Translations under genes and position numbers: made by a program | Assembly: GCA_025059945.1 (NCBI GenBank) | Contig: JANXDC010000016.1 | Span: 62,001 to 126,000 of the forward strand | DNA from: Bacteroidota bacterium | Lineage (GTDB): Bacteria > Bacteroidota > Rhodothermia > JANXDC01 | Direction: 5' to 3' | DNA: 64,000 bases | The notes under the pieces: model-generated | What the model was told of the DNA's origin: nothing | What the model saw: the letters and a program-made list of their open reading frames with translations, nothing else | The model's database searches: none | Shown: one piece after another, positions 54,204 through 62,481 of the stretch | How positions within the stretch are numbered: position 1 is the first letter of the stretch | Layout: every line of letters begins with the position of its first letter

Positions 54204-54992
54204 ATGAAAAGCCGCGGGATCTGGGCGCTGTTGTTTTTGGGTAGCGCGCTAGAGCTGTGGGCGCAGCCTTGGCCCTATCGACAAGCAAGCTCCTCGGGGG
54301 CGAGCCAAATCCCGGGCCTGCAGCGGACCGCTGGTTGGGATGCCTCGCTACAGATCATCCTGTTGCGCGGCGGGCCCCGCACGGACGTGGAGCAGGCGCT
54401 GATCACACAAGGATACGGAGACGTAGACGACGAAGCGCCCTATGTGGGGGGACTGGAACATCCCCGCTCTGATGGGGGCGACTATCTGTCTGTGCAGGTG
54501 CGCTTACAGCGGCGGCTTACCGATATGCTTGAGGGAGGTCTGTTGGTGGGCTTAAGCACTCGGGGCTTGACCAATGGGTATAACCGTTCCACGCGCGTGA
54601 CGGCCGATGTGGGGTATCGCACCTACTGGCTCACCCCCGTTCTCGCCTACCGGATGCTGCCCTATGTGGACACCTTCATCGGTCCTTCTATAATGCTGGC
54701 CGAAATCGACCTTCGCCTAGGGCGCGCCACGTTTCTGGATTACGTGCGGACCATAGTATACCGTCCTGCCCCGGGCTTCACAATGGGGGTGCGGTTGTTT
54801 TCCTTTAGCGAAACAGGTCTGTTTCTGGAACTTACGGCCCAATATCGCTATGGGGTTTTCCTGCGCTCTCCCGAGCTGACGCTGTCTTTTGAGGACCCCG
54901 AGACGCGTCAGCTCGTCACGCGCAGGCTACGCCCCTTCAACTTGGCCTTTCGGTACCTAAGCGCGGGGATCGGCCTGGGCTATCGGTTCTGA
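54204..54992 (+). CDS. Predicted outer-membrane beta-barrel protein, unknown
   Basis: Not recognised. 262 residues with a signal peptide (GIWALLFLGSALELWAQ) and alternating polar/hydrophobic strands (LSVQVRLQRRLTDMLEGGLLVGL, GFTMGVRLFSFSETGLFLELTAQYRY in pieces), ending GIGLGYRF, where the terminal Phe is the usual outer-membrane insertion signal. This suggests an 8-10 strand barrel. AGAAGGGG upstream supports the ATG. Its 3' end overlaps the convergent ADP-ribosylglycohydrolase by 13 bases. Role unknown. Confidence 0.65.
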   Translation: MKSRGIWALLFLGSALELWAQPWPYRQASSSGASQIPGLQRTAGWDASLQIILLRGGPRTDVEQALITQGYGDVDDEAPYVGGLEHPRSDGGDYLSVQVRLQRRLTDMLEGGLLVGLSTRGLTNGYNRSTRVTADVGYRTYWLTPVLAYRMLPYVDTFIGPSIMLAEIDLRLGRATFLDYVRTIVYRPAPGFTMGVRLFSFSETGLFLELTAQYRYGVFLRSPELTLSFEDPETRQLVTRRLRPFNLAFRYLSAGIGLGYRF

Positions 54993-55957
54993 AGCGCAGC
55001 CTCGTATAGGCGATCTGCGGCGGCCTCCAGTTCGGATCGGGCTTCTAATCCTTCAAGCCAGGCCTGCGGAAAACAAGCGCATCCGTGCAGTGCTCCGCAC
55101 AAGGCGCCCAGCAGCGCGCCCAGCGTGTCCGTGTCTCCACCCGCGTTGATCCCGGACAGGATCACGGCTTCCGGATCGGCAAAGACGCGCCCAAAGAGCA
55201 CCAAGGCAAGCGGACCCAGATCGCGTGCCCTTGCCGGAACTTGGGTGAGCCCTTCGGTCAATTCCAGCGGAATCTCATGCCGGCGCGCCCACAGCGCCCG
55301 CACCCGTTCCCCAAAAAGGGCCGTCTCGGCGGACGGACCTACAGCCTCTAAAGTTTTGAGCAGCTCCTCAAGCCAAGTCTCAGGCTCAAAAGCCGCCGGA
55401 TCCGAAAGGGCAAGCCGGCATACCGCCCAGGCCTGTAGAAAAGCCCCCGTTATGGCTTCGGGATGGGCATGGCTGACGCCCGTTATGGCCTCCGTCTGCG
55501 CCCAGGCCTGTTCCGGGGATGTCCTGCGCGCCGCCCACCAAAGTCCGAGAGGGGCTGAGCGGGCAAGCGCACCCGCCGTATCGGCTGTGGGGTCTCCGCT
55601 TTGGCCAGGAGGGCATCCAGCCTCCAGACGCGATACAGCCTCCCGGCTGTATCGTCCCCATCGGCGGGGGCCAGACCGATAGGCGCGGACCAAGGCTCGT
55701 GCGAAGACCTCCGGATCGGGGCCACAGACCTCGCAGAGGGCTTCTAGAAGCGCCCACATCTGCTGGGTATCGTCCGTCCATTGCCCCGCCCGAAGCCCTT
55801 CGGGATCGAAGTGGTCGTCCTCATAGCCCCGGATGCCCCGATAGTAGGTCTGAATCGTCCAGTAGCTGCGCCCCTCGACGGGCATGCCCAAGGCGTCCCC
55901 TATGGCGGTCCCCAGTATGGCACCCCGGAAGCGCGCGCGTAGCGGGGAGAGGCTCAT
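54980..55957 (-). CDS. ADP-ribosylglycohydrolase family protein
   Basis: Removes ADP-ribose from proteins or small molecules (ARH/DraG fold). The 325 residues contain GDALG (20-24), TDDTQ (61-65) and GGDTDT (273-278), the acidic motifs that bind the two magnesium ions. No ADP-ribosyltransferase such as DraT is nearby and there is no nitrogenase context, so the target is unknown. It is the last gene of a minus-strand operon after an MBL hydrolase and a LON-domain protein, with a nine-base gap to the former. Confidence 0.9.
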   Translation of the reverse strand: MSLSPLRARFRGAILGTAIGDALGMPVEGRSYWTIQTYYRGIRGYEDDHFDPEGLRAGQWTDDTQQMWALLEALCEVCGPDPEVFARALVRAYRSGPRRWGRYSREAVSRLEAGCPPGQSGDPTADTAGALARSAPLGLWWAARRTSPEQAWAQTEAITGVSHAHPEAITGAFLQAWAVCRLALSDPAAFEPETWLEELLKTLEAVGPSAETALFGERVRALWARRHEIPLELTEGLTQVPARARDLGPLALVLFGRVFADPEAVILSGINAGGDTDTLGALLGALCGALHGCACFPQAWLEGLEARSELEAAADRLYEAALQNR

Positions 55958-55966
55958 GGCATGCCG

Positions 55967-56848
55967 TTACGCCGGTAGGCTGGCGGTGGGCCAATCTGCC
56001 GGGAGCTCGCGGTGTTCGTCGACCGGTTCGAAATCCCGCTCGGTTCTTCGAACCCGGCAGAGGGTGATCTCGGGATCATGCTCGAAAAACAGCCACCAGC
56101 CCTCTTGTGCGGCTTGCTCCAAGAGAAGCGCTTTCTCTGTCAGGGTAGTTTGCGCGCACATGTCGTAGGCCATAATCCAGGGCAGGCCTATGTGGTGCAC
56201 CGTCGGAAGCAGATCGGCCGCGTACAGGAGCGTGTGCTGGCCATCGGAGACCTTGACGAGCTGTTGGCCGCGGGTATGCCCGTTTACCACCCGTGTATGG
56301 ATCCCCGGCAGCACCTCCACGTTGCCGTCTAGGAATTCCAGCTGGTGCGCCTCCAGAAGGGGCAAGAAGTTTTCCCCTAGAAAGCTTGCCCGCTCTCGCG
56401 CGTTGGGCTTGAGGGCCGCCTCCCATTGGCTGCGCTGCACGTAGTACGTGGCGCGGGGGAACGTAGGGACCGCGCGTCCGGGCTCGGCCCATCGGGTCGC
56501 CCCCCCGACGTGATCGAAGTGCAAATGCGTAAGCAGCACGTCCGTTACGTCCTCCGGGCGTAATCCGTGCGCCCTCAGGCCGCTCTCCAGATCGTGTTCG
56601 CGCTGGTCGATTCCGTACAGATCGGCGAACTTCTCCGAGTACTTAGCGCCAATGCCCACGTCTACAAGCACCACGCGGCCGGCGCCGATCAGCAGCAGAC
56701 AGCGAGTGCCCAGCAGGATCCGATTCCGTTCATCAGCGGGCGTGCGGCGTTCCCAGAGCACTTTGGGCACGACTCCAAACATGGCGCCGCCATCGAGACG
56801 AAACCATCCCGCCTGCACGGCGCGCACTTCGTAGGGTCCGATGCGCAT
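55967..56848 (-). CDS. MBL-fold metallo-hydrolase
   Basis: Metallo-beta-lactamase superfamily hydrolase, 293 residues. The zinc motif HLHFDH is at 108-113, with later ligands in NGHTRGQ, the Asp in YAADLLPT and a final His. The AHL-lactonase-like layout (LLLIGAGRVVLVDVGIG, LTHLHFDHVGG) fits many family functions, including lactonase, phosphodiesterase and glyoxalase, so substrate is open. I place the start at ATG 56848, where AGGGAAG lies seven bases upstream and the LON-gene stop overlaps by one base; the longer ATG at 56872 lacks a ribosome site. Confidence 0.87.
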   Translation of the reverse strand: MRIGPYEVRAVQAGWFRLDGGAMFGVVPKVLWERRTPADERNRILLGTRCLLLIGAGRVVLVDVGIGAKYSEKFADLYGIDQREHDLESGLRAHGLRPEDVTDVLLTHLHFDHVGGATRWAEPGRAVPTFPRATYYVQRSQWEAALKPNARERASFLGENFLPLLEAHQLEFLDGNVEVLPGIHTRVVNGHTRGQQLVKVSDGQHTLLYAADLLPTVHHIGLPWIMAYDMCAQTTLTEKALLLEQAAQEGWWLFFEHDPEITLCRVRRTERDFEPVDEHRELPADWPTASLPA

Positions 56849-57477
56849 CACGGTCTTCCCTTGCTCAGCCATCCATTGCTCTGTACGCGGCGCTGCAGCA
56901 AAGCGGTGCCCACTTGCCGGTGCAGATGTTCCACCAAGGCCGATAAGCGAGCGTTCTCGGAGCGCAACTCCAGCAGGCTCTGGCCTTGCTCCAAGCTCAG
57001 GTCTCCGTTCGCGGCTAGAAAAAAGGAAACCCTCCGATAGCGGCCGTAGCCCGATAGATCCGGTTTTTTGCCGCTCGTCTCTACCAGCTTGATATGCAAC
57101 GCGATGGCTCGCTCTCGTAAGGGCTCATCTAGGGGCTCTATTTCGATATCGTCGAAAAAGCGCACTTCGGCTTCCAGATAAAGGGGTCGTTTGAAGGTTT
57201 CCAGGATCTCAAAGCGCCGCTCCCCCCGCAACAGGATGTCAAGCCGGCCGTCGGGATACTCGCGCAATAGGCGCATGATGCGCGCTGAGCAGCCCACAGC
57301 AGCCAACTCCGACTCGGAGCGTCGCCAGACCACCCCGAACGGACGCCCCTCCTCCAAACACCTTCGCGCCAACACCCGATGCGGGTACTCGGAGACGTGC
57401 ACAGACAACGTGGTTTCCGGATACAGGATCATCGGGAGCGGAAAAAGCGGCAAACGGATGCTTTCGGCCATACGCAT
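56848..57477 (-). CDS. LON peptidase substrate-binding domain protein
   Basis: A 209-residue stand-alone Lon amino domain. Motifs are LPLFPLPMILYPETTLSVHV, the usual opening, the ARIMRLLREYPDGRLDILLRGERRF sheet region (in pieces), and a carboxy helical segment ending EHLHRQVG. It lacks the ATPase and protease parts of Lon, so it cannot degrade proteins itself; such proteins are common and poorly understood. It heads the operon with the MBL hydrolase and ADP-ribosylglycohydrolase, and diverges from the flagellar operon over a 201-base gap. Confidence 0.85.
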   Translation of the reverse strand: MRMAESIRLPLFPLPMILYPETTLSVHVSEYPHRVLARRCLEEGRPFGVVWRRSESELAAVGCSARIMRLLREYPDGRLDILLRGERRFEILETFKRPLYLEAEVRFFDDIEIEPLDEPLRERAIALHIKLVETSGKKPDLSGYGRYRRVSFFLAANGDLSLEQGQSLLELRSENARLSALVEHLHRQVGTALLQRRVQSNGWLSKGRP

Positions 57478-57586
57478 GGGACATTATGGGATGCAATATA
57501 CATTCAGACCCTTTTGTTGGGCCACCCATTCCGGAAAAACTTGCCCGCGTGCATCTCCCGGAGAAGGGAAAAAATCGATCTCTAGC

Positions 57587-57604
57587 GGCCTCCGAAGGCC
57601 TTTT
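57587..57604 (+). terminator. Small terminator-like hairpin upstream of flgF
   Basis: GGCCT-CCGA-AGGCC followed by TTTT, 75 bases before the flgF start. The five-pair stem is short; it may be a weak attenuator or a chance hairpin. Confidence 0.25.
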
Positions 57605-57632
57605 CCGGCACTTGCGGGAGCTGGCAAAACCT

Positions 57633-57653
57633 TTGTGCGGAGCCTCCGCACAA
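57633..57653. promoter_or_regulatory. Perfect 21-base palindrome upstream of the flagellar operon
   Basis: TTGTGCGGAG-C-CTCCGCACAA is a perfect ten-base-arm inverted repeat with a single central base, 25 bases before the flgF ATG. A ten-base match in both arms is unlikely by chance, so an operator for flagellar control or a stable hairpin covering the leader is plausible. No sigma-28 or sigma-54 promoter is obvious in the same gap. Confidence 0.45.
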
Positions 57654-57678
57654 GACAGCGAGGATTGTTGCGAGGAGT

Positions 57679-58404
57679 ATGCTGGAACGTCTGCGCAGCG
57701 CCGCCAACGCGATGAGCATCTTGCTCCGCCGCCAGGAGCATCTGGCGCATCAGCTCGCGAACCTGGATACGGCCGGTTATAAGCGGGATCGGCTTTTTCT
57801 GGAGATGCTCCAGGAAGCACTGCGGGAAGATTCGACATATCAGACCCAGGTTCGTTTGCAGCAGTGGCTAGAGCCTGCTCAAGGGGAGCTGGAGCATACC
57901 GGTGGACAGCTCGATGTGGCCCTCCTCGGACCGGGTTGGCTGGCGGTGGAGCAGGCGGGGGAGGTGCTCTACACCCGAAACGGACGCCTGCACTGGGATG
58001 AGGCGGGCTTTCTGCGCACTAGCTCCGGGGCGTTCGTGTTGGGCCAAACAGGCCCGATCCGACTAGAGGAGGCACGTTGGGGAGCCCGCGTTCGCATTGA
58101 TGGAGAGGGCGTGCTCTGGCTTGAGGAGCGTCGCCTCGACCGGCTTCGGTTGGTGCACTTCGCCCGTCCAGAGCGGTTGGAGAAGCTAGGGGGGAGCCTA
58201 GTGCGCGCTCCGGCTGATATGAGGCCCCAGCCAGATACGCAAACGCGCCTACGTCAAGGGTACTTGGAACGTTCTACGGTCGACCCCCTGGCGGCCCTGG
58301 CGGAGCTGATTGCGCTGCATCGACTGTTTGAGTTTCAGCAGCGCTCTCTTCAGACCGCCGACGGTCTTCTGGGTCGCGTCACCTCGGAAATGGCCAAACT
58401 ATGA
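57679..58404 (+). CDS. flgF: Flagellar proximal rod protein FlgF
   Basis: Rod component of the flagellar basal body, 241 residues. The amino end LRSAANAMSILLRRQEHLAHQLANLDTAGYKR (in pieces) is the rod/hook family motif with the NLDTAGYKR core, and the carboxy end has the AELIALHRLFEFQQRSLQTADGLL coil. Within the rod family it is placed as FlgF because it precedes flgG and is shorter than FlgE. GCGAGGAG lies just upstream of the ATG. First gene of the cluster flgF-G-A-H-I-J-N-K-L. Confidence 0.85.
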   Translation: MLERLRSAANAMSILLRRQEHLAHQLANLDTAGYKRDRLFLEMLQEALREDSTYQTQVRLQQWLEPAQGELEHTGGQLDVALLGPGWLAVEQAGEVLYTRNGRLHWDEAGFLRTSSGAFVLGQTGPIRLEEARWGARVRIDGEGVLWLEERRLDRLRLVHFARPERLEKLGGSLVRAPADMRPQPDTQTRLRQGYLERSTVDPLAALAELIALHRLFEFQQRSLQTADGLLGRVTSEMAKL

Positions 58405-58419
58405 GGGAGCCAAGAGCGT

Positions 58420-59205
58420 ATGATACGGGCTTTGTACACAGCGGCCTTGGGCATGCGCGCCCAGCAAATGGGTGTCGACGTGATTGCCCACAACCTGGCC
58501 AACGCCAATACGACGGCCTTTAAGCGAACGCGCGTGGAGTTTCAGGACCTCTTCTACCAGCGCGTACCCGTAGTGCCGGAAGCTCGCAATGAGCGCACGC
58601 CTCCGGCTGAGCTAGAGCTTGGTCATGGCGTGCAGGCTGTGGCCACGGCGCGAAATTTTGTGCAGGGAAGCCTCATCGAGACGGGCAACGCACTGGATCT
58701 GGCCATTCAGGGTGAAGGCTTCTTCCAGATCGAGCGACCCGACGGCACGATCGTCTACACCCGGGACGGATCGTTCACCCTCAACGAACAGGGCGAGATC
58801 CTTACCTCAACGGGGCTGCCGCTTGTGGGCCGTTTCGTGATCCCGCCGGAGGCGGCCTCCGTGGTTATCGGCTCCGACGGGACGATTCTGGTCACCCTGC
58901 ACGGGCAGAGCCAGCCTGTTCAGGTCGGGCAGATTGAGCTAGCCCGCTTCATCAACCCCGAGGGCTTGCGCCCCATTGGGGGCAACTTGTATGAGGCCAC
59001 CCCCGCCTCGGGCGAGCCCATATTGGGCGTGCCGAACGCTGACGGCATGGGCGCGATTAAGCAGGGGTTCCTGGAGCAGTCCAACGTGGACGTGGTCCAG
59101 GAGATGGTGAACCTCATCGTCGCCCAGCGCGCCTACGAGATCAACACCAAGATGGTGCAGACCACAGACGAGCTGTGGTCGATGACGAACAACATGAAGC
59201 GATGA
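58420..59205 (+). CDS. flgG: Flagellar distal rod protein FlgG
   Basis: Distal rod of the basal body, 261 residues, the standard length. Signature sequences are MIRALYTAALGMRAQQMGVDVIAHNLANANTTAFKR (in pieces), ALDLAIQGEGFFQIERPDG, and the carboxy coil LIVAQRAYEINTKMVQTTDELW. Strongly conserved. GGAGCC is seen upstream of the ATG. The stop TGA overlaps the flgA start as ATGA. Confidence 0.95.
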   Translation: MIRALYTAALGMRAQQMGVDVIAHNLANANTTAFKRTRVEFQDLFYQRVPVVPEARNERTPPAELELGHGVQAVATARNFVQGSLIETGNALDLAIQGEGFFQIERPDGTIVYTRDGSFTLNEQGEILTSTGLPLVGRFVIPPEAASVVIGSDGTILVTLHGQSQPVQVGQIELARFINPEGLRPIGGNLYEATPASGEPILGVPNADGMGAIKQGFLEQSNVDVVQEMVNLIVAQRAYEINTKMVQTTDELWSMTNNMKR

Positions 59206-59867
59206 TGTGGGGAACCCTACTGTGGCTTGTCGGGGCCAGTCTGGGAAATCCAGGCGCAGAAGAGGTGCTCCGGTGCGTTCTGGAGGCGCTAAGTCGGCGT
59301 TTCCCGGACCGCACCGCGCACTGGCAAGTACAGCTGCGTCGGATCCCCTCGTGGCCCGAGGGCAAGCCGTTTCGGATCGAGTACGCGGAAGCCCAACCTC
59401 CACGGGGGCTTACGCTCTGCTGGATGCTTGAGCCGCAGGGCGCGCTCCGGCGGCCGGTGGTCGTTTACGTGGCCGAGTTCGATACGGTCTGGGTGGTGAG
59501 CCGGCCTATGGAAGCCGGGGAGCCGCTGCGCACCGACGCGCTTAGCCCGCGCTGGATGGAGGTGACCGCTTTGGAGGGGGCCTACGTGCGGCATCCGGAG
59601 CAGTGGCAAGACGCGCAGACCCGCAGGCGGCTTTCGGTCGGCACGATCCTGTTGTCTCATCATCTAGAGCGCCGGCCCGTTGTTCGGTCCGGACAACCCG
59701 TTACGCTGCTAATCCGCCAACGCGGTCTGGAGATTTCAATCCCGGCCGTTGCGCGCGGCACGGGTCCCCCAGGAACCGTGATTCGGGTCTACGCCCCGGA
59801 TACCCGACGGATGTACGAAGCGCAGATCGTAGCAGAAGGGATCGTTCTATGGAAGCGCACCTTGTAG
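59202..59867 (+). CDS. flgA: Flagellar P-ring assembly chaperone FlgA
   Basis: Periplasmic chaperone for P-ring assembly, about 221 residues. The amino part is a signal-like segment (MMWGTLLWLVGASLG) and the carboxy part an SAF-like domain with SRPMEAGEPLRTDALSPRWMEVT, SVGTILLSHHLERRPVVRSGQPVTLLI and AVARGTGPPGTVIRVYAPDT (in pieces). The start at 59202 forms an ATGA overlap with flgG. The 3' end overlaps flgH by 19 bases. Confidence 0.85.
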   Translation: MMWGTLLWLVGASLGNPGAEEVLRCVLEALSRRFPDRTAHWQVQLRRIPSWPEGKPFRIEYAEAQPPRGLTLCWMLEPQGALRRPVVVYVAEFDTVWVVSRPMEAGEPLRTDALSPRWMEVTALEGAYVRHPEQWQDAQTRRRLSVGTILLSHHLERRPVVRSGQPVTLLIRQRGLEISIPAVARGTGPPGTVIRVYAPDTRRMYEAQIVAEGIVLWKRTL

Positions 59868-60490
59868 CGCGTTTGGCCCTGGTGGCGCTTTTGCTATGTG
59901 CCGGGCCTACGGGGGCACAGATCCGCTCCCTCTATAGCGATGTGCGGGCCCGTCAGACGGGAGACCTGATCACCGTCATCCTGGTTGAGTCCGCCCAAGC
60001 GCAACGAGAGTCCCGGTGGGCGAACAGCTCCGAGGCCGTCCTAGAGGGCTCTGGGGCGCTTCAGGGGGGCGCGCTTCCCAGCTCTGCTGCGGGCCTTAAC
60101 GCGAGCGCCAAATCCTCCGCCCAAAACCAAAACCAATCCGCCCAGCGGGAGCTGCTCCGCGGTACGCTCAGCGCGCGCGTCATCGGCACGGACGCGCAGG
60201 GCAACCTTCTTATAGAGGGGCAGCGGATGATCGAGATCAACGGTGAGCGGCATTTGATGCGCCTGCGCGGCTTTGTGCGGCTCCTGGATGTGCGCGCCGA
60301 CAACACGGTGCTCTCAACCCAAATCGCCGACGCGCAGATTACCTATAAACGGGCGGGCTTGGTGCACCGCTTCGCCCAGCCGGGCCTCTGGACGCGCGTC
60401 CTGCTCGGAGTCCTGGTAGGGGTGGCCGCATATAAGGTGCTTCCTCAGCTTGTGCCCAAAAGCTCAGGTGGCGGTTCGGGAAATCCATAG
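59849..60490 (+). CDS. flgH: Flagellar L-ring protein FlgH, apparently not a lipoprotein
   Basis: L-ring subunit around the rod in the outer membrane. 213 residues, with SLYSDVRARQTGDLITVILVES, VIGTDAQGNLLIEGQRMIEING and NTVLSTQIADAQITYKR, all FlgH family motifs. FlgH is normally a lipoprotein with an L-x-G-C lipobox; here the only early Cys (LLLC, residue 17) lacks a small residue before it and the segment ends TGAQ, a plain signal-peptidase site. The carboxy end has an extra hydrophobic helix (RVLLGVLVGVAAYKVLPQLV). The start is ATG 59849, inside the end of flgA. Confidence 0.86.
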   Translation: MEAHLVARLALVALLLCAGPTGAQIRSLYSDVRARQTGDLITVILVESAQAQRESRWANSSEAVLEGSGALQGGALPSSAAGLNASAKSSAQNQNQSAQRELLRGTLSARVIGTDAQGNLLIEGQRMIEINGERHLMRLRGFVRLLDVRADNTVLSTQIADAQITYKRAGLVHRFAQPGLWTRVLLGVLVGVAAYKVLPQLVPKSSGGGSGNP

Positions 60491-60505
60491 AAGGCTGCCG
60501 TTACG

Positions 60506-61648
60506 ATGAAAGCTCTCGCCTTGCGGACTGCCCTGATGGCGGCGTTGCTGCTTCTGCTCGGTTCCGCTCCGCGGGCCACAGCACAGGGGCAGAGCCGCAT
60601 CAAGGATGTGGCCCTCTTACAAGGGGTCGCCCCCGTGGAGCTTATCGGCTACGGTCTGGTCACGGGGCTAGACCGCACAGGCGACCGCACCCTCTCGCGG
60701 CGAGGAGGGCAGTTTACGGTGCAGGCCGTGGCGAACATGCTCCGGCACTTCGGCATCGCGGTCGATCCCAACCTGCTCGTCACCCGCAACGTGGCGGCCG
60801 TGATGGTTACGGCCGAGCTAAGCCCCCTGCAGCCCAAAGGAAGCCGCATCGATGTGACGGTCTCTTCGCTCGGAGACGCCACGAGCCTCTTTGGAGGGGT
60901 GTTGCTTCTTACCCCCTTGATCAACCCCGCCGACGGGCAGGTGTACGCGACCGCCCAGGGGCCTCTGGTGGTGGGGGGCATTCAGGCCGAGGCCGCCGTG
61001 GGGGTGTTCTCCTCGCGCACCGGCCGCAATCACGTCCTTACGGGGCGCGTTATCGGCGGCGGGGTGGTGCAGCGGGACCTTCCCTTGGCGCTTAAGCCCG
61101 AGCAGCCGGTGAGGTTTCTTCTGAAGGAGCCGGATTTATCCACCGCGCATCGGATCGCGGAGGCCATAAACAAAGCGGCCCTGGGCGCGCAGGCCAAGGT
61201 TTTGCACGGAGGCGCCATAGAGGTGGCCATCGAAGCAGGACGAGATTGGTTCGGCACCTTAGCCGCCATAGAGGCCCTGCCCGTTGCGGTCGACGCGCCG
61301 GCGCGCGTTGTGATCAACGAGCGCACAGGTACGGTCGTGGCCGGAGGGGAGGTGCGCATCGGCCCGGCCATGGTGGCGCACGGCAATATCCGGATTCAGA
61401 CCCAGGTCACCCCTGCTGTTTCGCAGCCGGCGCCCTTCTCGCCTCAGGGGCAGACCGTCGTGGTGCCCGTCCCGGAAAGCCAGCTGCGCGAAGAGCCGGG
61501 TCGGGTCTTCGTGCTGCAGCCCAACACAACCGTCGCCGATTTGGCCGCTGCGCTCAACGCCGTGGGGGTATCGCCGCGGGATATCGTGGCGATTTTCCAA
61601 GCTTTGGCCCGCGCCGGTGCGCTGCGAGCGGAGATCGTGGTCCTATGA
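60506..61648 (+). CDS. flgI: Flagellar P-ring protein FlgI
   Basis: P-ring subunit in the periplasm. The 380 residues have a signal peptide (ALMAALLLLLGSAPRATAQ) and the FlgI body: RIKDVALLQGVAPVELIGYGLV, GLDRTGDRT, NVAAVMVTAELSP, DVTVSSLGDATSLFGGVLL and a carboxy NAVGVSPRDIVAIFQALARAGAL. Length is standard. Start ATG 60506 is 15 bases after flgH. Its stop overlaps flgJ as ATGA. Confidence 0.94.
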   Translation: MKALALRTALMAALLLLLGSAPRATAQGQSRIKDVALLQGVAPVELIGYGLVTGLDRTGDRTLSRRGGQFTVQAVANMLRHFGIAVDPNLLVTRNVAAVMVTAELSPLQPKGSRIDVTVSSLGDATSLFGGVLLLTPLINPADGQVYATAQGPLVVGGIQAEAAVGVFSSRTGRNHVLTGRVIGGGVVQRDLPLALKPEQPVRFLLKEPDLSTAHRIAEAINKAALGAQAKVLHGGAIEVAIEAGRDWFGTLAAIEALPVAVDAPARVVINERTGTVVAGGEVRIGPAMVAHGNIRIQTQVTPAVSQPAPFSPQGQTVVVPVPESQLREEPGRVFVLQPNTTVADLAAALNAVGVSPRDIVAIFQALARAGALRAEIVVL

Positions 61649-61968
61649 GCTTTATAACCCCCAACCCGGTGTCGATAATCCGTCAGGGGGGCGCACTCCG
61701 TGAGGGGCGCAAACAAGACCGACTTGAGGAGGTCGCGCGCTCCTTTGAGGCGCTCTTCGTGCGCGAGGTTGTGCGTGTGCTCACGCGTGAGCTCTTCCAA
61801 CACGGAGGACCAGAGGTGCGCATAATGCAAGATCGGCTCGTCGACGCCCTATCTGAGCCGCTTTTGCGCCAAACCTCCCTCGGTATCGCCGAGGCCGTGC
61901 TGCGCCGCTGGGGCGCTCGGGCTCGACCATACGCCGCCCCCAAGGATTCTGCAGAGGTGCATCCGTGA
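61645..61968 (+). CDS. flgJ: FlgJ-like rod-binding protein without muramidase domain
   Basis: A 107-residue protein with only the rod-binding domain: VARSFEALFVREVVRVLTREL, then DRLVDALSEPLLRQTSLGIAEAVLRR. The carboxy peptidoglycan hydrolase domain of enterobacterial FlgJ is absent, as in many other phyla, where a separate hydrolase digests peptidoglycan for the rod. The start ATG overlaps the flgI stop as ATGA, and its stop overlaps flgN as GTGA. Confidence 0.88.
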   Translation: MSFITPNPVSIIRQGGALREGRKQDRLEEVARSFEALFVREVVRVLTRELFQHGGPEVRIMQDRLVDALSEPLLRQTSLGIAEAVLRRWGARARPYAAPKDSAEVHP

Positions 61969-62477
61969 GCCTTATGTGCGTCGATGCTGCATCCTGGAGT
62001 GCGCTTTTCGCCCACCTGGAAGAGGAGCGCTCCCGTTTACGGGAGCTGGAGGAGGCGCTCATGCAGCAGCTTGAGGCGCTGCGGAGAGCCGACCTGAAAG
62101 CCCTGGATGCCTGCGTGGAGGCGGAAAGCGCGGTTGTATTCGGTCTGCACCGACTTGAGCGTCAGCAACGGAAGCTACTGGGCCGCATAGCAACCGCACT
62201 GGGAGTGCAGACCGAGGACGTATCCCTGAGCTGGCTAGCCGCACACGCTCCGGCCGAGTATCGGGAGCCGCTTCTGGAGCGTCTGATCGCCCGCGAGGCG
62301 CTTCTGGAGCGCGTGCTGCAGCGTCAGGCCTGTGTGCAGGCCGTGCTTGAGTATGCACAGCGCCTCTTTGAAGAGCTTCGCCGCACAGCGGTCTGCCTGG
62401 CCACCGCCTCGCCGATCGCTTATGATCGCTCTGGGCTAAAGGGTGCGACGTTAACCTGGATCGACCAAACCGCATAG
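61965..62477 (+). CDS. flgN: FlgN-like flagellar export chaperone
   Basis: Cytoplasmic chaperone for the hook-associated proteins FlgK and FlgL. About 170 residues, almost all helical and Glu/Leu/Arg-rich: FAHLEEERSRLRELEEALMQQLEALRR is a typical FlgN amino helix, with ECx-like LKALDACVEAE following. A GTG start at 61965 overlaps the flgJ stop; an ATG at 61974 is the alternative. Sitting directly before flgK supports the role, as low sequence identity alone would not. Confidence 0.78.
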   Translation: MSLMCVDAASWSALFAHLEEERSRLRELEEALMQQLEALRRADLKALDACVEAESAVVFGLHRLERQQRKLLGRIATALGVQTEDVSLSWLAAHAPAEYREPLLERLIAREALLERVLQRQACVQAVLEYAQRLFEELRRTAVCLATASPIAYDRSGLKGATLTWIDQTA

Positions 62478-62481
62478 CGCG

